DNA from: Streptomyces sp. H39-S7
GTDB taxonomy: Bacteria > Actinomycetota > Actinomycetes > Streptomycetales > Streptomycetaceae
Direction: 5' to 3'
DNA length: 64,000 nucleotides
NCBI RefSeq assembly: GCF_027158205.1
Contig: NZ_JAPVLU010000022.1
Span: 43,479 to 107,478 of the forward strand
A program made the position numbers and the translations under genes. This document shows, in pieces, positions 7,826-16,549 of this stretch. The notes below the pieces were generated by a model. It ran no database searches. It was not told the origin of the DNA and saw only the letters and a program-made list of their open reading frames with translations. Position 1 is the stretch's first letter, and every line of letters starts with the position of its first letter.

Positions 7826-8542
7826 TCATCGCTTGGCCGCCGCGTCGCCCAGCAGCGTGTACGTCCGGTCGCTCTCGGCCGGGGCGCGCTCGTCGCCCGG
7901 GGCGATCAGCGCCAGCCGGACGTGACGGGCGAAGGATTCGGAGAACGCGACGCGCTGCGCGTCGGCCGCGTCGAGGGCGAAGGTGATCGGCACGCCCTGG
8001 GCGGCCTGCCGCTGGGACTCCTGGTTCTTGTCGAACGCCTTGATCTCCCCGACGTCGATGACCCGCGCACCGGTGACGATGATCTTCGAGACGTCGGGGT
8101 CGGTGTCCTTCTTGCCCGCGAAGGTGGCGAAGATGTTGACCTTCGACCCTGGGGTGATCTTGCCGGCGACGCCGGTCTCCGCGTCGATCATGATGGCGAT
8201 CTCCATCTGGCCCGGCTGCAGCACCGGCCTGGCCGCGACCATGCCGGACTCCAGCAGGGAGCCGCGCTTCAGCGGGATCGTGGCGACCATCCCCTGGACG
8301 GACGCGAGGTCGCGCACGGCGGTGTCGGGCAGCCACTTCTCCGGTATCCGCACCTTCTCCAACTGCCCCGAAGTCACGGCCTGATACGCCGGAACGTCCT
8401 TGGTCAGCTGGTACGCCGTGACCTTGGGCCCGACCTCCGACCGTGCGTTGCCGATGACCGTGACGACCCCCGCGAAGGCCGCCACCGCGCACACCACGGA
8501 GACCACCAGGAGGACGACACCGCGTCGCTGACGTGAATTCAT
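7826..8542 (-). CDS. CpaB/RcpC-like SAF-domain pilus assembly protein
   Basis: A 238-residue protein with an N-terminal membrane segment (about residues 8-28) and a SAF domain (about residues 40-105: YQLTKDVPAYQAVTSGQLEKV, then TIPLKRGSLLESGMV). A CpaB/RcpC-type C-terminal region contains GKITPGSKVNIFATF. In Gram-negative Tad systems this protein works with the outer-membrane secretin. No secretin is expected or seen here, so a wall-facing role is inferred. It is the first gene of the motor operon, 91 nt ahead of the TadZ-TadE fusion. Confidence 0.82.
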   Translation of the reverse strand: MNSRQRRGVVLLVVSVVCAVAAFAGVVTVIGNARSEVGPKVTAYQLTKDVPAYQAVTSGQLEKVRIPEKWLPDTAVRDLASVQGMVATIPLKRGSLLESGMVAARPVLQPGQMEIAIMIDAETGVAGKITPGSKVNIFATFAGKKDTDPDVSKIIVTGARVIDVGEIKAFDKNQESQRQAAQGVPITFALDAADAQRVAFSESFARHVRLALIAPGDERAPAESDRTYTLLGDAAAKR

Positions 8543-8554
8543 CGGCAGGCAGAC

Positions 8555-9487
8555 CTATCGCTTATGGGGTTCGAGCTGGGGGCGGTTGGGGTTCGGCAGC
8601 GGGCGCTGGTGCTGCGGAGGACGGCGTAACGGCTGCTCCGCACCCGCCGCCACCTGCTTCCGCCCGCCGGAGCGGCCCGGGCCGCCGGACGTGTCGGAGC
8701 GGTCGGAGCGGTGCGCGCCCTCGGCACGGCCGCCGAGCCGCGTCGAGCAGAAGAGGCACTGGTCGCCGATCACCTCGAGCCCGCACCACGGGCAGGTGTC
8801 CCGGCGGACCGACGTCACCAGTTGGTACAGGATGCCGATGTCGGCGATGTACGCGGTGAACTCGACGAGCCGGCCGGTGCCCCACCAGCGTGCCGACCCG
8901 TCCGGCAGCGGCACCTCGCGGATGTGCTGGGAGCGCCAGGCGGGGGCGAGCGTGCCGGTGACCCAGCCCGCGTCGAGCCCGTGCCCGGCCACGGCGAGCT
9001 GGGTGAGGAAGCCCGGCCCCGGGGGGACTGCGTCGGAGCCGGCCTCGGACAGCCCCGGTTCCGGGTGCGCCATGACGGCGAAGTGCCGTCCGGGGACGAG
9101 GGACTTGAGGTGCTTGCCGACCGTGACCGGCACCCGGTCGAGCTTGCTGACCGAGCCGAGCAGCGCGCCGGAGTACAGGTAGTACGAGAGCAGCCGGGCC
9201 GCACCCGCGAGCACGCCGGGCCCCAGGTCGGTTCCGGCCAGCTGACGCAGTTGCTCCGTGAGCAGCGCGGCGGCGAGCGGCGGCAGGTCGACGGGGACGA
9301 TCGCCATCCGGTCCGCCTCGAGCGCGGCGCGCACGGTGTGCAGCCGGCGGCGCGCGGGGTCGGCGGGATCGGCCGAGGCGAGGGCGATGAGGTGCCCGTA
9401 AGCGTCGAGCGCGGCGGAGGTGCGCGCGACATGCTGCTCGAGCGGCACGGCGAGATCGTCCGCCGTGACCGTTATGACGCTCGACAT
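8555..9487 (-). CDS. Conserved protein with a C-terminal zinc ribbon
   Basis: A 310-residue protein I cannot name. The N-terminal two thirds are alpha-helical and Ala/Leu-rich without membrane segments. Residues 232-247 hold two C-x-x-C knuckles (CPWC and CLFC), a treble-clef or rubredoxin-like zinc ribbon. The last 60 residues are low-complexity Gly/Arg/Pro. ATG 9487 is chosen over the upstream in-frame start because AGGAGG lies 7 nt before it. It ends 12 nt before the CpaB-like start and may be cotranscribed with the pilus locus, but nothing in it shows a pilus function. Confidence 0.7.
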   Translation of the reverse strand: MSSVITVTADDLAVPLEQHVARTSAALDAYGHLIALASADPADPARRRLHTVRAALEADRMAIVPVDLPPLAAALLTEQLRQLAGTDLGPGVLAGAARLLSYYLYSGALLGSVSKLDRVPVTVGKHLKSLVPGRHFAVMAHPEPGLSEAGSDAVPPGPGFLTQLAVAGHGLDAGWVTGTLAPAWRSQHIREVPLPDGSARWWGTGRLVEFTAYIADIGILYQLVTSVRRDTCPWCGLEVIGDQCLFCSTRLGGRAEGAHRSDRSDTSGGPGRSGGRKQVAAGAEQPLRRPPQHQRPLPNPNRPQLEPHKR

Positions 9488-9640
9488 CCGCAGCCCTCCT
9501 GTCCTGCGCAAGGACCGTTCACCAGCCGGATCGCGTGCGCCAGCCTATCGATGTGTAGCGGAATGAGTGCGGAAAGTCGCGGATCAGGATCGGTGAACGC
9601 ACGGATCCGCTGCATGAACGACCTGTGAAGGCCAGAGGTC

Positions 9641-9669
9641 TTGACAACCTCATTGGTCTGGACCAACTT
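9641..9669 (+). promoter_or_regulatory. Chitinase promoter with DasR-responsive element (dre)
   Basis: A consensus -35 TTGACA (9641-9646) is followed by ATTGGTCTGGACCAAC at 9652-9667. This is a 16-bp near-perfect palindrome matching the dre consensus A-N-TGGTCTAGACCA-N-T bound by the GntR regulator DasR. The palindrome covers the spacer and -10 position, as expected for a repressor. DasR releases dre sites when amino-sugar phosphates build up, which links chitinase synthesis to chitin breakdown products. The start codon lies about 80 nt downstream. Confidence 0.85.
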
Positions 9670-9748
9670 GGTCCCACGCAGGGCGCGTCGCCCAACCCTC
9701 TTGCGCATTCCCCACCACCCCCCAACTCCTTGCCCCCAGGAGGCAGTC

Positions 9749-11296
9749 GTGGAACGTGCATCTCATGCTTATCGGAGACCCAAAGCCGCGCGTACGGCCC
9801 TCGCCACCGTCGGAGCCGCCTCACTGGTGGCCGCGGGCTTCGCGATAGCCAACGTCGGGACCGCGCAGGCCGCCGACACCAACCTCATCAGCAACTCCGG
9901 CTTCGAGAGCGGGCTCTCCGGCTGGACGTGCACGGCGGGCAGCGGTGCGGCCGTGTCCACCCCGGTGCACGGCGGGTCCTCGGCCCTCAAGGGCAGCCCG
10001 AGCGGCTCCGACAACGCCAAGTGTTCGCAGACCGTGGCGGTCAAGCCCAACTCCGCGTACTCGCTGAGCGCCTGGGTTCAGGGCTCGTACGTCTACCTCG
10101 GCGCCAGCGGCACCGGCACCTCGGACGTCTCGACGTGGACGCCGTCCGCCGGCTCCTACCAGCAGCTGAGCACCAAGTTCACGACCGGCGCGAGCACCAC
10201 CTCGGTCACCGTCTACCTCAACGGCTGGTACGCGCAGCCGGCGTACTTCGCGGACGATGTCGTCCTGACCGGTCCCGGCGGCACTCCCACGACGCCCCCG
10301 ACCACACCCCCGACGACCCCGCCCACGACACCGCCGACCACCCCGCCAACCACTCCCCCCACGACACCGCCGACCACGCCTCCCACCACCCCGCCGACCA
10401 CTCCCCCGAGCGGCAGCCTGCCCAAGCACGTCCTCACCGGGTACTGGCAGAACTTCAACAACGGCGCGACGGTCCAGACCATCGCCCAGGTGCAGAACCA
10501 GTACGACATCATCGCCGTGTCGTTCGCCGACGCCTCCGGCACACCCGGCGGGGTCACCTTCAACCTGGACCCGGCGCTGAACTACTCCGTCGCCCAGTTC
10601 AAGGCGGACATCGCGGCGAAGCAGGCGGCCGGCAAGCGCGTCATCATCTCCATCGGCGGCCAGAACGGCACCGTGTCGATCAACGACTCGACCTCCGCCA
10701 ACAACTTCGCCAACAGCGTCTACTCGCTGATGCAGACGTACGGGTTCAGCGGCGTCGACATCGACCTGGAGAACGGCCTCAACGCCACCTACATGTCGCA
10801 GGCGCTGCGCAGCCTGAGCAGCAAGGCGGGCTCGGGGCTCATCATCACGATGGCGCCGCAGACGATCGACATGCTCTCCCCTTCGAGCGCCTACTTCGCC
10901 ACCGCGCTCAAGATCAAGGACATCCTGACCGTCGTCAACACCCAGTACTACAACAGCGGTTCGATGAACGGCTGTGACGGCGGCGTCTACTCGCAGGGCT
11001 CCGTGGACTTCATCACCACGCAGGCCTGCACGGTCATCCAGGGCGGGCTCGACCCGTCCCAGGTCGGCCTCGGACTCCCCGCCTCGACGAGCGGCGCCGG
11101 CTCCGGCTACGTCGACCCGTCGGTGGTCAACAACGCGATCGACTGCCTGACCAAGGGCACCGGCTGCGGCACCTTCAAGCCGGCCACCAAGTGGCCGACG
11201 CTGCGCGGCGCGATGACCTGGTCGACCAACTGGGACGCCAAGAACGGCAACCAGTGGTCCAACTCGGTCGGCACCCACGTGCACGCCCTGCCGTAA
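9749..11296 (+). CDS. Secreted GH18 chitinase with N-terminal carbohydrate-binding module
   Basis: A 515-residue precursor. The signal peptide ends A-Q-A at about residue 41. A beta-sandwich carbohydrate-binding module (about 42-175, starting NLISNSGFESG) and a Thr/Pro linker of repeated TPPT units follow. The GH18 barrel (about 227-515) has KRVIISIGGQNG on strand 3 and FSGVDIDLENG on strand 4. The final Glu of that motif is the catalytic acid; the first Asp of the usual DxxDxDxE is Ser here. It hydrolyses chitin outside the cell. GTG 9749 is preferred because AGGAGG lies 5 nt upstream. Confidence 0.93.
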   Translation: MERASHAYRRPKAARTALATVGAASLVAAGFAIANVGTAQAADTNLISNSGFESGLSGWTCTAGSGAAVSTPVHGGSSALKGSPSGSDNAKCSQTVAVKPNSAYSLSAWVQGSYVYLGASGTGTSDVSTWTPSAGSYQQLSTKFTTGASTTSVTVYLNGWYAQPAYFADDVVLTGPGGTPTTPPTTPPTTPPTTPPTTPPTTPPTTPPTTPPTTPPTTPPSGSLPKHVLTGYWQNFNNGATVQTIAQVQNQYDIIAVSFADASGTPGGVTFNLDPALNYSVAQFKADIAAKQAAGKRVIISIGGQNGTVSINDSTSANNFANSVYSLMQTYGFSGVDIDLENGLNATYMSQALRSLSSKAGSGLIITMAPQTIDMLSPSSAYFATALKIKDILTVVNTQYYNSGSMNGCDGGVYSQGSVDFITTQACTVIQGGLDPSQVGLGLPASTSGAGSGYVDPSVVNNAIDCLTKGTGCGTFKPATKWPTLRGAMTWSTNWDAKNGNQWSNSVGTHVHALP

Positions 11297-11323
11297 CACC
11301 CCGCGGATCCGTCCGCACCAGCT

Positions 11324-11369
11324 CACCGCGCCCCCCGGGACGGCTCATCGCCTCCCGGCGGGCGCGGTG
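11324..11369. terminator. Hairpin between convergent chitinase and YfhO-like genes
   Basis: CACCGCGCCC (11324-11333) pairs with GGGCGCGGTG (11360-11369), with an inner CCCGG/CCGGG pairing. It ends exactly at the minus-strand gene's stop, so it probably serves as a bidirectional terminator. There is no T-run, as is common in streptomycetes. Confidence 0.6.
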
Positions 11370-14018
11370 TCATGTCGCCGCCGCCTCGCCGTCCCGGCGT
11401 CGGCGCGACCACCACCGGTACCCGGCCAGCGCCAGGACCCCCAGCGCCGCGGCGCCGCCCACCGCTGAGCCCGCCCTGAGCCCCGGCGGGGTGAAGTCGC
11501 AGCTGATGGTGCGCGAGGTGCCGTCCAGCGGGACCGACAGCAGACCCAGGTGGTTGCCGGCCGGCCTGGCGGCGCCGCCGCCCGCCGAACAGCTCCACCC
11601 CTCGATCGCCGGGGCTGCGATCACGGCCACACCCGTACTGCCGGGCGGCAGTTCCGCGCTCAGCCGACTGCCGGACACCGACACCCGCGTCGCGCCGGTG
11701 GCCTTCAGTACGGCCACCCGGGCGGTGAGCTTCGCCGGGTCGAGACAGCCGATCGGCTCCCGCGGCAGCGCTCCGGCTCCCAGCGCTATCAGGTCCACCC
11801 GCACCTCACCCGAGGCCGGCACCTTTCCCATCGGCTGGACGGTCGCTCGGTTCTGCGGCGGGCGGGCGTCGAAGCGCACCCCGCCGGACACCCCGTGCAA
11901 CCCGCCCTGCCCGGCGAAGTCCGGCACCGACAGGAAGACCTCACTGCCCGCCGGGCAGTGCGCCCGCAGCACCTGCGTCGGCCCCCACTTCCCCGCCTCG
12001 CGTGCCCTGACCCCGTACTGGCCGTTCAGCGTCAGCCGCGGCACACTGCCGTCGGCGTCGCGCACGTCGACCACCGGGACGGTGTAGACCCGGGCGCCGA
12101 GCAGGGCCTCCTGGTTGCGGAAGGTGTTGTCGCCGTAGGACCGGGGCGGGCCCGCCGGGCGGACGGTCACCAGCGGGGGAACGTCCATCCGCGAGACCGA
12201 CACCGTCGTCGTGTACGGGCCGCGCAGCGGGTGCCGGAACGGGTCCTGGTCGGAGTGCAGCCGGGCGCCGACGGAGAAGATCGCGTCCGTGACCGGCCCG
12301 TCGATGCTGCGCGGCGACCGGCCGCGCGAGGAGTAGCCGCCGCCGAGCGCGGTCAGGGTGCTCGCCCAGACCTCCGAGGTGAGACTGCTGTAGTACTGGG
12401 CGCCCTGCCCGCCGACGACCAGCGGGTCGTTGCCGACCGTCTGCCAGACGCCGGGATCCGTCCGGTACGCGGGCCAGCCGTCGGACCGGCTGACCGCGGC
12501 GCTCTGCACGTCCTGGCGCTGGCTCCACGGCCCGTAGTCGTCGAGCCGCCCGAGCCGCGCCTTGTCGTACGCCGCCTCCGCGACCGCCGACTCCCCCACC
12601 TGCGCACCCACCAGCAGCAGGGCGGCCAGCACCGGCACCCAGCGGGTGGTGCGCTGCCGCGCCTCCACCGTCCGCAGGAGGACGAGGCTGCCGACCACCA
12701 GGGCCAGCGAGAGCGCCAGCAGCGGCACCGTCCAGGACTCCGTGACGACGCTGGTGCTGCCGATCGCGGCCACCACCACGAGCAGCCCGACCCCGCCCAG
12801 CAGCGGCTTCCACCGTGGCGCGCCCTGCGCGAGGGAGAGCCAGCCGGCGATGACCAGCACCCCGCAGAGCACGAACGTCTGCCGGTACGAACTGCCGTTG
12901 GGCGTCGCGAACGCGTGCCACGCCAGGTGCGTGGGCTTCCACTGCATGGACAGCAGCACCAGCACCACGAGCGCGCTCCAGCCGGCCCGTTCGCGCCGGT
13001 CGACGGCGGTGTTGAACGGCAGGGTCAGCGCGAGCAGCAGCGCGGCCGTGCCGACCCAGACGGCCGGCGTCTCGAAGGTGTACGTGCCCGGCAGCAGCCG
13101 GGCCAGCACGTCGGGCATGGTCGCGGGCGCGAAGTCGTTGACGCGGCCGGGGTGCGCGAGCTTCGTCGCCTTGTAGACGACGAGGATCAGCGGCGCCGCC
13201 AGCCCGATGCCGAGCAGCACCGCCAGCACGGCCCGCCCCAGCACGGCGAGCCGGCGCCGCACGTCCTCCCGCCCGAGCAGCAGCCGCAGCAGCAGGACGA
13301 GCGCGGCGCCGATCGTCGCCATGTACGCCGTGTAGAAGTTGGCCGTCCAGGCGAGGGCCACGACCAGCGGACCGAGCACCGGGCGCCGGTTCGTCAGCGC
13401 CCACTCGCCGACCAGGCACAGCAGCGGGAACGCGATGAGCCCGTCCAGCCACATCAGGTTGTACGACGCCTCGGCCATCGACCAGCCGCACAGCGCGTAC
13501 GAGGCGCCGAGCGTCCCGGCCGTCCACCAGCGGCCCTTGCGGAGCGTCAGCAGCAGGAACGCCATCGCGGCGCCCGCCGACGCCATCTTCAGGACAGTGA
13601 TCACGTACACCGCCAGGTCGGTCTCGTCCCGGGGGAAGAGACCGACCAGCAGCGCGAAGGGGCTGCTCAGATATGTGCCGAGGTCGGGGAGGAAGCTGGA
13701 GCCGTACCCGGACTGCCAGTTGACGAGCAGACCGCCGTCGGCCCTGCCGTGCAGCAGGTCCCACAGGTGGGCGTGGAACGGGACGAACTGGTTGCCCAGG
13801 TCGCTGACGCTGCGGCTGTGGTGCCCGAACGGAAAGGTCGTCGCGACGGCGTCGCCGACGCAGAACGCCAGCGCGGTGATCAACGCGGCCAGGGCGGTGG
13901 CACGGCGCCGGATGTGCGGGGCGGTTTCGCGTCGTTGAGCCGGGGTGGCGGTGCTGGTGCTGGTGTCACTGGTGGCGCTGTCACCGGCCCCTTTCGGGGC
14001 GGCTTCCTTCGTCGGCAT
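11370..14018 (-). CDS. YfhO-family multi-spanning membrane protein
   Basis: An 882-residue membrane protein. A Ser/Thr/Ala-rich cytoplasmic head (1-45) leads to about 12-13 membrane segments in residues 40-500. A large extracellular beta-rich domain (about 510-850) and a last membrane helix (about 853-872) follow. The motif SVSDLGNQFVPFHAHLWDLL and GSSFLPDLGTYLSSPFALL in the first loop are typical of the YfhO family, GT-C-like proteins implicated in teichoic acid or polymer glycosylation in Firmicutes. Function in actinomycetes is unproven. GGAGGAAGCC precedes ATG 14018. It is monocistronic and convergent with the chitinase. Confidence 0.85.
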   Translation of the reverse strand: MPTKEAAPKGAGDSATSDTSTSTATPAQRRETAPHIRRRATALAALITALAFCVGDAVATTFPFGHHSRSVSDLGNQFVPFHAHLWDLLHGRADGGLLVNWQSGYGSSFLPDLGTYLSSPFALLVGLFPRDETDLAVYVITVLKMASAGAAMAFLLLTLRKGRWWTAGTLGASYALCGWSMAEASYNLMWLDGLIAFPLLCLVGEWALTNRRPVLGPLVVALAWTANFYTAYMATIGAALVLLLRLLLGREDVRRRLAVLGRAVLAVLLGIGLAAPLILVVYKATKLAHPGRVNDFAPATMPDVLARLLPGTYTFETPAVWVGTAALLLALTLPFNTAVDRRERAGWSALVVLVLLSMQWKPTHLAWHAFATPNGSSYRQTFVLCGVLVIAGWLSLAQGAPRWKPLLGGVGLLVVVAAIGSTSVVTESWTVPLLALSLALVVGSLVLLRTVEARQRTTRWVPVLAALLLVGAQVGESAVAEAAYDKARLGRLDDYGPWSQRQDVQSAAVSRSDGWPAYRTDPGVWQTVGNDPLVVGGQGAQYYSSLTSEVWASTLTALGGGYSSRGRSPRSIDGPVTDAIFSVGARLHSDQDPFRHPLRGPYTTTVSVSRMDVPPLVTVRPAGPPRSYGDNTFRNQEALLGARVYTVPVVDVRDADGSVPRLTLNGQYGVRAREAGKWGPTQVLRAHCPAGSEVFLSVPDFAGQGGLHGVSGGVRFDARPPQNRATVQPMGKVPASGEVRVDLIALGAGALPREPIGCLDPAKLTARVAVLKATGATRVSVSGSRLSAELPPGSTGVAVIAAPAIEGWSCSAGGGAARPAGNHLGLLSVPLDGTSRTISCDFTPPGLRAGSAVGGAAALGVLALAGYRWWSRRRRDGEAAAT

Positions 14019-14246
14019 GGCTTCCTCCGCAAAGGACGCTAACCCGCCGAAACCCCGGATGCGCCCGGTGACCCGAATGCCCGTTCACCCGACGCCCCTG
14101 CTTCAGGGGGTGTTCACTGCGCGTTCCGTCAGCGCAGGGAACCGAAGAAGCGCCGGAGGTCTCCCACCAGCAATGCGGCTGTAGATCTTCTTCTGCTGCT
14201 TCCTACCGCCACGCCAGGGAGCGATGCGGTCAGGTGCGTTCCGCGG
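14019..14246. other. Intergenic region without recognised genes
   Basis: These 228 bases lie between the 5' end of the YfhO-like gene and the 3' end of the next minus-strand gene. They should hold the YfhO promoter. I see no coding signal, terminator or strong palindrome. Confidence 0.4.
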
Positions 14247-14753
14247 TCAGGTACCTTCCGGGTCCACATCCGGGTCCGCGTCCCAGCGGAAAGTGGTCAT
14301 CACAGCGTCGAACAGCTCCACCATCAGATCGGCGAGCCGGGGCTCCACGTCGGCCGTCGGCGTCGAGAACGCGGCGGCCAGGCAGCGTCCGGGGACGCCG
14401 GGGAGCGGCAGCACGTAGTCCACCCGCCGGGCCTCACCCACGACGTACTCGCGCCGCTCCTTCCTGCCCTCCACCGCCAGCTCCGACACGACGAACGACG
14501 CGGGCGGCGGTGCGGCTCCGCCGCGCGACCGTACGGGGAGGTAGAGGTCGATCCCGGCGCCGTCCCGGCGCGCCCGGACGGCCAACTCCCGCAGCCGGCC
14601 CTCCAACCGGACCCGTAACCGCGCCACCGCGTCCCCGTGGGAACCGTCGAAGGCCGCCCCCACGATCCCCCGGATCGCGTCCTCGGTCCCCTCGCGCAGC
14701 GGGATCCGCCCCCAGCCGGGGGGAAGCACCAGCCCGTATCCAACAACCGCCAC
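14247..14753 (-). CDS. Uncharacterised protein of the WXG100-like/toxin locus
   Basis: About 168 residues if GTG 14753 is the start. Longer in-frame starts exist but run into the divergent gene's leader. The N-terminus reads GYGLVLPPGWGRIPLREGTEDAI, followed by an alpha/beta domain with no membrane segment or catalytic motif I recognise. It is divergent from the small WXG100-like gene, and its placement suggests an accessory or chaperone role for the secreted proteins next door. That role is a guess from context. Confidence 0.55.
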   Translation of the reverse strand: MAVVGYGLVLPPGWGRIPLREGTEDAIRGIVGAAFDGSHGDAVARLRVRLEGRLRELAVRARRDGAGIDLYLPVRSRGGAAPPPASFVVSELAVEGRKERREYVVGEARRVDYVLPLPGVPGRCLAAAFSTPTADVEPRLADLMVELFDAVMTTFRWDADPDVDPEGT

Positions 14754-14845
14754 AACCGCACCCTGTTCCGTCGCTGATTCATGCCTGTGACCTATGCCAG
14801 ACCGAATCGTTCCACAAGGACACAACCCCACAGGAGTCCGGACAA

Positions 14846-15148
14846 ATGTCCAACACATGCACGAACACAGCCGACTTGAAGGTCGACGGCCGTCTCCTCG
14901 ACGCCTCGGAGCACTCCCTCGGCTCGATCCGGGCAGCCCTGCAGCGCTGCCCCGCCACCCAGGACGCCCTCGCCCACGCCGTCGGCGCGCCCCGCATGGC
15001 CGACGTGATGCACACCTTCTCGGACAACTGGAAGGACAACCGCAAGGAGACCCTCTGGAACCTCGGCCAGGTCCTCAACCTCATCCGCGAGACGAAGGCC
15101 GCCTTCGCGTCCGTCGACCGCGAACTCGCCGCCCGAGCGAAGGGCTGA
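14846..15148 (+). CDS. Small WXG100/ESX-like protein
   Basis: A 100-residue helical protein. Two predicted helices flank a central turn with DNWKDN, and the C-terminal helix runs ETLWNLGQVLNLIRETKAAFASVDRELA. Size and helix-turn-helix layout match WXG100 type VII substrates or their partners, although the W-x-G turn is W-K-D here. AGGAG sits 9 nt before ATG 14846. It ends 9 nt before the large putative toxin, so the two are almost certainly cotranscribed and may form a secretion heterodimer. No EccC-type secretion ATPase lies in the window. Confidence 0.65.
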   Translation: MSNTCTNTADLKVDGRLLDASEHSLGSIRAALQRCPATQDALAHAVGAPRMADVMHTFSDNWKDNRKETLWNLGQVLNLIRETKAAFASVDRELAARAKG

Positions 15149-15157
15149 GCCCTCCCG

Positions 15158-16549
15158 ATGCCCCGCCGCCCGCACGACTGGCACCCCCTCCGCACCGAGG
15201 ACCGCCACGCCGACCCCACCCCCGGCTCCCCCGCCGACATCCGCACCGGCCGTCGGACCCTGTCCGACACCGCCATCGAGATCCGCACCCAGATCGCCCG
15301 GCTCCGGGCCCTGTCCGACGGCACCGGCCTGAAGGGCGACTACGCGGATGCCCTCCAGGACGGCGCGGACCGCCTGCGCGACAAACTCGGCAAGGTCGCC
15401 GACCGTTACGAGAAGGTCGCCGTCAAGGTCTCGGCCTGGGCCGAAGCCGTCGAGGACGCCCAGCACCAGACCCTCGACGCCCACCGCGCCGCCACCGCCG
15501 CGCACGACATCATCACCCCGCTCGACGCCCTCCCCGAAGCGGATCTCACCCCCACCCAAAAGAGCGACCTCGACCACGCCCGCGCGTCACTCGTCCGAGC
15601 GCAGGCCGTCTTCGACGGCGCCGTCGGAGACTACGCATCCGACGCGCGCCGCCTCTCCGGCGCCATCGAGGAGATCCTCGACGACTCGCTGGAGGACTCG
15701 TACTGGAGCTGGACCTCCAACCTCCTCGAACGCAACGCCGCCTGGATCAACGAAGCACTGGAGATCATCGGCTGGATCGCCACGGTCGTCGCCATCGCCG
15801 CCGTCCTCATCGCCTGCGCTCCCACCGCCCCGGCCTGGCTCGCCCTGGCAGCCTCCTGGGCCCTCGCCGGAGCAGAAGCCGCCACCTACGGCACGGCCCT
15901 CATCCACACCACCCTGGCCGCCACAGGCAACGGCACGTGGGCCGATGTCGGCCTCGACATCGTCGCCATCCTGACGCTGCGCATGGGCAAGGCGGCGGAG
16001 CGGGGGGTGACGGCGGGAGTCGACGCGACGAGGGTTGCCTCGCGGCAGGCGGCGAAGGACGCCGTGGCGGCGTCGAGAGCGGGCCAGCGCGATGCCCGCC
16101 AGGGGATCGCGCGCGAGCTGCAGAATCGGACCATCTCGAAGCCGAGACGGCAGTTCCTCCAACGCCAGCTAAAACGCATGGACGCGCAGGCCCGCGCAGC
16201 GGCGAAGTACCCGTCGCAACACGAGCCGAAGGTTTCGGCGGCCGAAATCCTGCGTTCGGGCGGGTCCAGAGAGACAGCCGTAGCCAAGAAGGCGAGTGCG
16301 CATGAAGGTGCCAAGCATGCGGAGAGTTCAGCCGTTCAATCTGCAGCCCGCGATGTCGGCGGCAGCGCAGTGAAGAATTTCAGAGCCTTCGCAGTCGGCA
16401 CGTCGGCTGATCTCGCAGATAAATCGGCAGGCAACAGCGAGATCTTCGCCTCCAAGCCAAGCGTGGATTCCTACGGCTCAGCCAAGGACTCGTTCAAGTT
16501 CCACACCAGTTGGCTCGACCCCGACCTCACAACCGGAGACCCGAATTGA
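15158..16549 (+). CDS. Putative type VII-secreted polymorphic toxin
   Basis: A 463-residue protein. The N-terminal 150 residues are long amphipathic helices (SDTAIEIRTQIARLRALSDG, then ADRLRDKLGKVADRYEKVA), as in WXG100/LXG-headed secreted toxins. Residues about 195-280 are strongly hydrophobic and could span membranes. The remaining 180 residues are polar, Ala/Ser/Lys-rich and unrecognised, with clearly lower GC than neighbours. That composition is common in exchangeable toxin C-termini. The following gene overlaps its stop as TTGA, like toxin/immunity pairs. Toxin function is inferred from architecture; no catalytic motif was found. Confidence 0.65.
   Translation: MPRRPHDWHPLRTEDRHADPTPGSPADIRTGRRTLSDTAIEIRTQIARLRALSDGTGLKGDYADALQDGADRLRDKLGKVADRYEKVAVKVSAWAEAVEDAQHQTLDAHRAATAAHDIITPLDALPEADLTPTQKSDLDHARASLVRAQAVFDGAVGDYASDARRLSGAIEEILDDSLEDSYWSWTSNLLERNAAWINEALEIIGWIATVVAIAAVLIACAPTAPAWLALAASWALAGAEAATYGTALIHTTLAATGNGTWADVGLDIVAILTLRMGKAAERGVTAGVDATRVASRQAAKDAVAASRAGQRDARQGIARELQNRTISKPRRQFLQRQLKRMDAQARAAAKYPSQHEPKVSAAEILRSGGSRETAVAKKASAHEGAKHAESSAVQSAARDVGGSAVKNFRAFAVGTSADLADKSAGNSEIFASKPSVDSYGSAKDSFKFHTSWLDPDLTTGDPN

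Noticed and set aside
10290..10416. CRISPR-like or minisatellite array in the chitinase gene
   Set aside because: The repeats encode the Thr/Pro linker in frame between the binding module and catalytic domain, and there are no spacers.
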